This document shows positions 57,269 to 64,000 of a stretch of DNA of 64,000 bases, piece after piece; the stretch's first letter is position 1; each line of letters starts with the position of its first letter. The DNA is taken from contig CM073322.1 in NCBI GenBank assembly GCA_037043015.1, positions 31,615,864 to 31,679,863 on the forward strand, read 5' to 3'. A program made the position numbers and the translations under genes. Under the pieces are notes generated by a model that saw nothing but the letters and a program-made list of their open reading frames with translations, did no database searches and was not told the DNA's origin. Source of the DNA: Bryum argenteum. Taxonomy: Eukaryota > Streptophyta > Bryopsida > Bryales > Bryaceae.

Positions 57269-58970
57269 GATTATGTAAAGTAGGAGTGACCGTAACCGGA
57301 TGATCAGAAAAATCTTCTCGGATATTTTTGCTGCCCGCGACATGTAACTCAGCTGCCCGAGTGAAGAGCCTCTCACTCTGCTACAGAAATTCCCCTTCTA
57401 CACCTCAGGCTGCCCGTATAAATAAGAGTCAGAGTTTAGAGGGAAAGTCATCCTGGAAGTTGCAAACAGAGGTTATAAATTAATGATTGTAAACAAGCAT
57501 TAGAGGGTGGGTTTACACTAGAGCGAGGGCCATTTGAGAATGGAGGCCAATTCGTCCCATGTGGCATGCAAACAAGCCCCAAATGCCATGAATAAAAAGT
57601 AACTCTAGTGCATTTATTGTCCTGACACGGCCTCCAAGAAGATGAAAGGAACCCACCATTTCCGAGCTCTCTTTTGAGAGGCTTGGGCCCATATCAGTGG
57701 CATTTATTTTGCTCACAAAAAACTAACTTAGTGGAGAGGCTTGGGCCCATATCAGTGGCATTTATTTTGCTCACAAAAAACTAACTTAGTGTAGACGAAT
57801 ATTCTATAAACAATATTGGCTCCCACTCCCAATGTAGCCTTATCTCCTACACCAATGAGGGAGCTCTATTTCCATGGCCCCAATTCATAACTCAGCCTCC
57901 AGTCTTTGTGTAAACTGGGCTCTTATTACTCTTTCCAACTTTTTGGGCTGGGTTACTGCAGTCAGTCCTTTTCTCCAATTTGGACGTCTATCTTGTGGTT
58001 TCTTTTTCAAAAGCTTTGAATTTCCTACATGCTGCAATTTTGCATGAAGGGGGCCCATGCAGAGATGCTCCATGTGATAAAAGAAGTTTTTTAGAAAAAG
58101 CTGTACATGCAAGTCATGTACTTTGTGGAATATGAAGAGCTCTTTCTTAAAGGTGAAGGTAAGTCAAATATATATTGTTTTGTATTGTAAAATGAGGAAT
58201 AGTTCCAAACAGGTCGTGATAATGTGTGATGATGGGTTTATCAATTCTATAGAGGGTTGACTTTTCCTATTTCTTCTATAAAATTTTAGAATAGGAGATT
58301 GTCCTTACTTAAATCACTTGCTATGGTAATTTTTAATCCGCTAAGTTTTCTCTTACCATACTGGCTCTTTCCAGTTTAGACATTCGTCTTAGCTAGCTCT
58401 ATCTGATTTATACGTGTAAACTTCCTAATTCGAACATTGACATATAACTTATAAAACCTTCAGAAATGCTTAATTCTTCACATGGAGGTGTGCTTAAATT
58501 CAAATACAACTTAGGCCCATTTCCAACAATTCAAAAGGCATGTACAAAATCTCAATGATAAGATCATTCCCTACTACCATTTCTATGAGTAAAAAAATGA
58601 AAACCTGGAAAAAAAGTAAGATCTCAATTTTTGGTGAGTTTTTGAAGTTTCCGCATTTTAATCAATTTGGGGCAGATTTTGAGAATAATCGGAGCAATTA
58701 CAAGAGTTTGGGCAATTTTGGGCGCATTTTGAATAGTGTTTTCAAACTGACAGTGAATATCTTTTTAAGTATAAGGAATTTTAAAGCATGAGTTGACTTT
58801 TCAGTAAGGTATGGGAAAACTCTACAACCTCTTATAGGTTTCAACCTTAGAAACCTTATGCAATCGAAAAAAAGCAAAGTTAGGTCGAATGGATTTGGGC
58901 CTCAATCACCTTAAGGGGTTAACATAATTGGGGTTACTACCACAATGGAGTCCCTCCACTTTCACAACTT
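57269..58970. other. No gene seen
   Basis: Continuation of the pre-insertion locus. Holds a 58-bp tandem duplication at 57676-57792 and a T/A-rich part with short open stretches (58540-58791) that I cannot support as coding. Confidence 0.4.
57676..57792. repeat. 58-bp tandem duplication
   Basis: GAGAGGCTTGGGCCCATATC...CAAAAAACTAACTTAGTG occurs twice in tandem, starting at 57676 and 57734, with no visible differences. Confidence 0.95.
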
Positions 58971-58974
58971 TTCG

Positions 58975-60055
58975 GTTAGAGAATGCAATGCTCAGCACTA
59001 TGCTTCAGGTCAGGCCGTTACGTTACGGCTACAGGTTAGGAGATAGGGGAGAGAAAAAAGACGCTCACCAATAGACAGGGGAGAGGAAATAGGGGAGAAG
59101 AAAGGAAATAGGGGAGAGGAAATAGGGGAGAAGAGAGGAAATAGGGGAGAGTAAATAGACGCTCACCAATCATATTTGCTAACAAGTCGGTTATAATAGA
59201 AATTATTTTCTACCAGTAAAGTCTCTGCCACGTGACACTCTTCCATTGGTTAACCCTTGAAGGTCCTTGGGGTCTGAAACGGGCAGCCCAAAATTGGATC
59301 ACTATATCTTTTGGACTTGGGCATCATGAATAGTGCACTTTTAAAACTTGGGCATCATGAATGGATCAATGATGAGCTTGCAACCTTCTACAAGTTTATG
59401 TACGACCCAACCTACCTACCACAATCCTTTCAAAGCACAAATCACTCATACAAATTGTGCTTTGATTTGTAGAATTTCACTCTTTGAATGCATTACAAGA
59501 AGGTGACCAGTTTGGCATCAAAATATAAGTGAAAAGTTGAGTACAATGAGAGCTACAAGGCATATTCTCTTGCAAAGCAGCCCCTCGCTCTTGCAAGGAC
59601 CTTCAAGGGTTAATAGGGACGCTAAAATGTGAATGAAAACAATGAGTAACTTGGAGTTATGGTGTTCTAGAATTTAGGAGACCTCAACCTTCTTGACAGA
59701 TCTCTGTATGTTGGTGTCACGAGCGTTTTTCGGCAGCCAAGAAGGAGATGGGTGAATTGCCTTCTAATTTTTGATGTATAGGCATAAATGCTAAGGTACT
59801 TTGAGTTCGCAAACCTCAAATTTGAATTCAAATTTATCAAAAACGGTCACCGGGGATCCAAATGAAGAATTCCACAAATTTTGAAGAAAAAACCCTATTG
59901 GCTGATTGGGGCTCTGAAAAACGCTCTTAGCAGTGAAATACAGGGCCCCTTCTTGACCAGGTTACAGTAATAGTGTGTGTGAGCTGGGGTTCCTCACACT
60001 CCAAAGAAATAAGGCTCCACTCTCCGGTCCACAGTGCGGGCTGGGCATGCTCTTA
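58975..60055 (-). mobile_element. Inverted copy of the 44-kb dispersed element with internal purine minisatellite
   Basis: Read on the minus strand, blocks at 60050-59985, 59242-59160 and 59040-58980 match 44268-44328, 44443-44526 and 44583-44640. This copy is longer: about 740 bp separate its first two blocks. Between the second and third blocks is a GGAAATAGGGGAGA minisatellite (59062-59155) flanked by direct GACGCTCACCAAT motifs. No coding region seen; element class unknown. Confidence 0.5.
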
Positions 60056-60059
60056 TCGT

Positions 60060-62200
60060 ACACGGCGGAATGGAACACCTTCGATAATCGGTACAGTATT
60101 AGATCGATCACCACCTCGCAGATAATAATCCACCAAATTAGCAGATAATCTGATTGAAAACATTCGATGGGCATCCTTTCCGGGAACATCAAAAGCATTC
60201 CCGATAAGGCAAACATCCGAACACCCAATCGTCGGGGACCACTCTCACATGCGATCAGGCTTCGCCACTGGCTCCCATTCCGGCGCTTCAGCAAATCCGC
60301 ATTCAAGACAACTTTTCAGATCCCTGCTCGGGTTAATCGCATTCAATAGACCTCGGATGTGTCAACCACTCCACAGCTCCTCCTTTTCTCTTCCTCGCAA
60401 TCAACAAACAGCTTTGGAGGCTTGGAGCCACACCGAAAGCGGGCACTGCAACTACTAGAGACATTCTGCCTATGGTTGACCACACGAGAATTGACAAAAC
60501 ATCTATATATATCTTCCTATCATCGTCTGTTTCATGCATTGACTTGATCACGAGTGCACTGTAGCAAGTACTTTATCTATCGAATTTCCAGTTTGTGGTT
60601 CCCCGTTCATGCTGTACACAACTTATTGATTACTCATGGATAGAACGATCATTAAATGCTGCTTTCTTGATCGTACTTGGATCTTGATTTGGCCACTTCG
60701 GGAGCAGCAACATGCTCTCACTGTTCATGAGACAACTGGTTTACGTCGAAGTCCAGACGTTAGAAACGTTAGATCACTGGTTTATTACGAAAAGTAGCAC
60801 ATTAAAAAGATGGGAAGTATTGGATTTTATAGTAGAAAGTGAATAAGGAAAGAATACTGTATTAAATGTAGGCTACTTGTAAATAGCATAATGACAAAAG
60901 ATTTGGAATAAAATAGGAGGATCAATCTCATTCAATAATTCTCCACTTCAAGGATTGCTGAGGTTATTATAAACTTTTCACAACGTTCGTTCTTCATTGA
61001 CCAAGAATTTGGACTTTTAGTAAGTACTTTGTATTAAATTGTGTACTTGCATCTCAATATTTAACTAATTCTTGTACTAGTGGGAAAGTGTGGTATCTCC
61101 ACCACAAATGTTTCCTCCTTGAAATCCTTGTGGAATGAGTAATTCAAATACAATACCACACTTCTCAGCTACGTCTACCTGTCATTTTTTTTCTCTTTCA
61201 GTTTCCACAGGTTCATTTTTTAACTTGTACATAATTACTATTCAGACTTTTAGTTTTATAGATATTCCCTCAACACAAATGGAATCAATTACTGATGATG
61301 TCGATAAAAGTGATAAATTTAGATTAACTGGTGGAGGTCCATTATGTGTCTTCAATTATTTTCAAGTATTCTCAAGGAAGATCTAATTATTTGATCTCAA
61401 GCTCTCCACTACAAAATCAGTGCAAGCTTTTCATAAGTGGGTTCATGTAATGGAAGGAATTGACTCAATGAATCATGCATTCCTTGGCTCAATCACCAAA
61501 TTCCCTTCTCCTGAAGCCTCGTGATCAACGCACCGCAAAAGCGTAAGATCCGTGTCTTTCATTAGACTGATAAAGAATCATGCAACTTGCGCTGTCCATT
61601 GCTTTTAGATTCTGCATCGAGTCTCGACACATTCTGATTCTTATCATACGTATACCCCATTTATTGCTTCTGGACTATTGCACGCCTTGTGATTACTCAC
61701 GGAATCCCAGAACCAAATTCAAATTTGAAAAAAGTATCACGGAGGACTCATCGAACCAATCTCCATCTAGCTTCTACATGGTTAGGATCGATGAAAATCA
61801 CCGTAATAGAGAACGGTACGAATAACTACCTATTCAACTTGCTTGAGTCCTTCCAAGTCCAGTAAAGCATCATGACGAACCTCCCTAACTTGACAAATTA
61901 ATCACATTCCAGATAGCACCAAAGAGATGATCACATTCCGGATATTAGTACCTTACCCTTTTTAGGAAACCATCAGAATCTTGCCTATTTGTGTAGGTAC
62001 TCTAAACTACTACTTCCACCAAGGAAGTAATCTAGTTGCAAACCAGACAACTTTGACGTTCGTTTCCCCGAAATGGAGTTCTGCAACATGTAGAGGTAAA
62101 TTTAAGACCCTGGTAAGTAAGCCGCTCAGTCTTACAACAAGCTTTTCTGGCATCTCTTTATATCTCTACGCATATGTAACTTGGAACCCATCATCTTTCC
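60060..62200. other. No gene supported
   Basis: Mixed AT-rich DNA. Plus-strand open stretches at 61135-61386 (with a hydrophobic start) and 61580-61825 have no family text or splice context. Nothing repetitive recognised. Confidence 0.4.
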
Positions 62201-62218
62201 TTCCTGTAAAAGTACCAA

Positions 62219-62491
62219 TTACTCCCATTCGGGTTCTGGTAGCCTATATGGTCTTGACCATGGTCGATCCTCTAGATTGACATCAGAGAACCGTGACTCA
62301 TCATCGTCGTCGAAATCAACTTCCAACTCTTGATGCTCATCGACATGATTACTGTCTTCTTGTTCCAAGCGTCGACTCACAAATTTTAATGGTGTTGAGT
62401 TCGCATCTCGCCGGAACCAGCGCCACAGAAGAATCATTACACACAGTCCAACTGGTGTCACCACAGCAAGCCAGAGGTACTGGTTTTCCAT
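62219..62491 (-). CDS. Small single-pass membrane protein, dispersed family member
   Basis: A 90-aa intact frame starting MENQYLWLAVVTPVGLCVMI: one membrane helix at residues 5-21, then LLWRWFRRDANST and a long acidic tail (ELEVDFDDDDESRFSD). The P-x-G-L-C-V helix end, R-x-W and R-R-D-x-N match the 31287 product. The N-terminal polar region of the other copies is missing, because the start lies right at the helix. The leader on the minus strand (TCACTTCACCTTCTCGGAG, then CAGTATAAACCACTCCACAATGATCT, about 62735-62640) matches the leaders of the 27- and 31-kb copies, so the relationship is not just chance similarity of helices. Function unknown. Confidence 0.5.
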   Translation of the reverse strand: MENQYLWLAVVTPVGLCVMILLWRWFRRDANSTPLKFVSRRLEQEDSNHVDEHQELEVDFDDDDESRFSDVNLEDRPWSRPYRLPEPEWE

Positions 62492-62499
62492 TCTAAAGA

Positions 62500-64000
62500 G
62501 AACATGAATTTAAACACTGGATCCTTGCTCGATCGCCTGCTCGTGATTGTTGAATGTCAGTTTCGAGTAATGGAGGTCTGCTTTGGCAAACTCCTTGTGA
62601 GGTGCTACCTTGAAGCGAAGGTTGCAACTATTCCACTTGTGTTGTGGAATAGTGAGATCATTGTGGAGTGGTTTATACTGAAAGTGGCGAGAAGTTATAA
62701 TGAGTGTGCTCCGAGAAGGTGAAGTGATTCACGTGAAATCAGAAGGATAATTGAAATGACAACTTGAATTGAATGAGTATTTATGCGGGACATGTATCGT
62801 CGTTAAATCGTTAATTAATGCTTCGTCTTCCTCAGAGTGAATCAACTTTTGCGTATAAGTTTTTGTTGTTGTAAGTTAGGACCTCCGTAATTGGGTACTC
62901 AACCTCCGATGGCTCACGGGTTGTGATTTTGTGAATGCCTAATGTCATCTCCAAGTGAGACAAATGACCCATTGAATCGTGATGTGTGGGATTTTAATTT
63001 GAGATAATCAATTTTAACATTGTTGAAAACTCTCAAATTAGTACCACGTAACTACTAATTTTCAAAGAATTTGATTGTACAAATCTACTTTTTTTGTTAA
63101 GAATGAGGTAGATTTACAGTTTTAGGGAGCTTTACAAGTTAGGTTACGACCACATTGTTTGATAGGGCTTAAGATTCTCTTTGATAGGGCCTCAAATTCC
63201 TAGAGGCTCAACCCTCAACATTGTGAGTATTATTTGTGCGTTCGGGAAATAAGTGGAAGACCATATCAAGTGGAATTGTCAATTTGGACTCTCTTATAAT
63301 TTGTTATGAATTTTTGGAGTTGAACTTATTGTGTTCCTAAAGTGGTGTCCCAAAATGACACCCTAAATCCATGGACCATGGTTGGTATGTGCATAATCAT
63401 AACTTTTGCTTTTAATATCAATCTCTATGTAAAAAGGCTTGTGAGCCATTACTGGTAGTGTATTTGTTGGTTTTGAGCAGTCTACCTTACACCATAAGGT
63501 CACAAGTGTACATGGTTATTCTTGGGAATTCCCTTAACATGAAAGGTAAGAATACCAAATCAGTACGAAGTGTTTGCTCCACGATTTGCTCCACGGTCTA
63601 CCGTAGGAAGTACCGGGAATGTTCTTGGTACTTTGAATCGTCTGAAATAGTTCCACCTTAGTGTGCTTCTGGTTGGCAACTTTTACCGTGTTGGAAAATT
63701 CTTTGAATCAAAATTAGTACCTTATGGTTCTCTTTATGTAAGTATACTTTTATAATGAACCCAACAACTTTGAATTCTAGTCTGGAGATTTTTCATTAGA
63801 AAGGTATCGATATCAAATTTGCAACTATAATTTTTTATTGAAAAAAAAGTTAAAATTTCCCATGGTGAGTCGGGTGCAGTATTTTCTTTATCCTTTGGTG
63901 GCATCTTAACTACATTTTAAAGATTAGATTCCAATTTAAATCTAGTTGTTAAAAGAGATCTTAGGAAAAGTTGAGATATTATGGAGGTATGTCTATATTT
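62500..64000. other. Leader of the 62219 gene, then no gene seen
   Basis: 62500-62760 is the conserved leader of the small membrane-protein gene. The remainder is AT-rich without recognised features; a plus-strand open stretch at 63458-63661 is not supported. Confidence 0.4.

Noticed and set aside
1-64000. CRISPR arrays, riboswitches, operons, bacterial promoters or rRNA/tRNA clusters
   Set aside because: None seen; gene structure and mobile elements are those of a plant nucleus, and the tandem repeats lack spacer-repeat alternation.

Overview
The window looks like nuclear DNA of a land plant. It holds a split plant-type pectin methylesterase gene with canonical GT-AG introns, a complete Ty1/copia retrotransposon, a decayed MULE-like transposase, CACTA-type MITEs and a tRNA-derived SINE. 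Gene density is very low and repeat density high. Nothing suggests an operon, a prokaryote or an organelle. I cannot name the species; a non-flowering plant would fit the unfamiliar transposase families, but this is only an impression.

Layout. 0.6-5.1 kb: minus-strand, intron-containing, frame-broken gene with a ParB/sulfiredoxin-like motif and, further downstream, a possible methyltransferase-like segment. 5.36-8.25 kb: seven copies of a ~422-bp GC-rich tandem repeat, possibly inside an intron of that gene. 9.1-9.5 kb: 26-bp minisatellite. 10.05-10.57 kb: small two-exon acidic gene (minus). 11.4-14.9 kb: frame-broken MULE-type transposase with a SWIM finger (plus). 16.0-18.2 kb: frame-broken, truncated transposase-like gene (minus). 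19.8-21.0 kb: 32-bp minisatellite holding two MITEs. 22.9-23.3 kb: related terminal-inverted-repeat element. 24.6-31.6 kb: relic and intact copies of a small single-pass membrane-protein gene family, one joined to a 27-bp (RGD-containing) minisatellite; a further member lies at 62.2 kb (minus). 33.8-34.2 kb: SINE with a 12-bp target duplication. 34.4-35.0 kb: 180-aa single-exon gene of unknown function. 36.4-38.6 kb: pectin methylesterase (minus), the best gene here. 45.7-46.4 kb: intronless Ser/Arg-rich 240-aa protein (minus). 49.1-50.3 kb: CACTA remains. 51.455-57.268 kb: copia element with identical 282-bp LTRs and a 5-bp target duplication, yet with stops and a frameshift in gag-pol. 57.3-64 kb: diverged dispersed repeats and the 62.2-kb small membrane-protein gene.

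The clearly functional candidates are the pectin methylesterase (cell-wall remodelling), the 240-aa protein and perhaps the 109-aa and 90-aa membrane proteins. The most unusual content is (i) the dispersed small membrane-protein family whose 5' flanks are conserved along with the coding part, (ii) the ParB-like gene, (iii) the 422-bp array whose variation sits in a few fixed slots, and (iv) the copia copy that is young by its LTRs but already defective. All homology statements come from reading motifs by eye; no database was searched.
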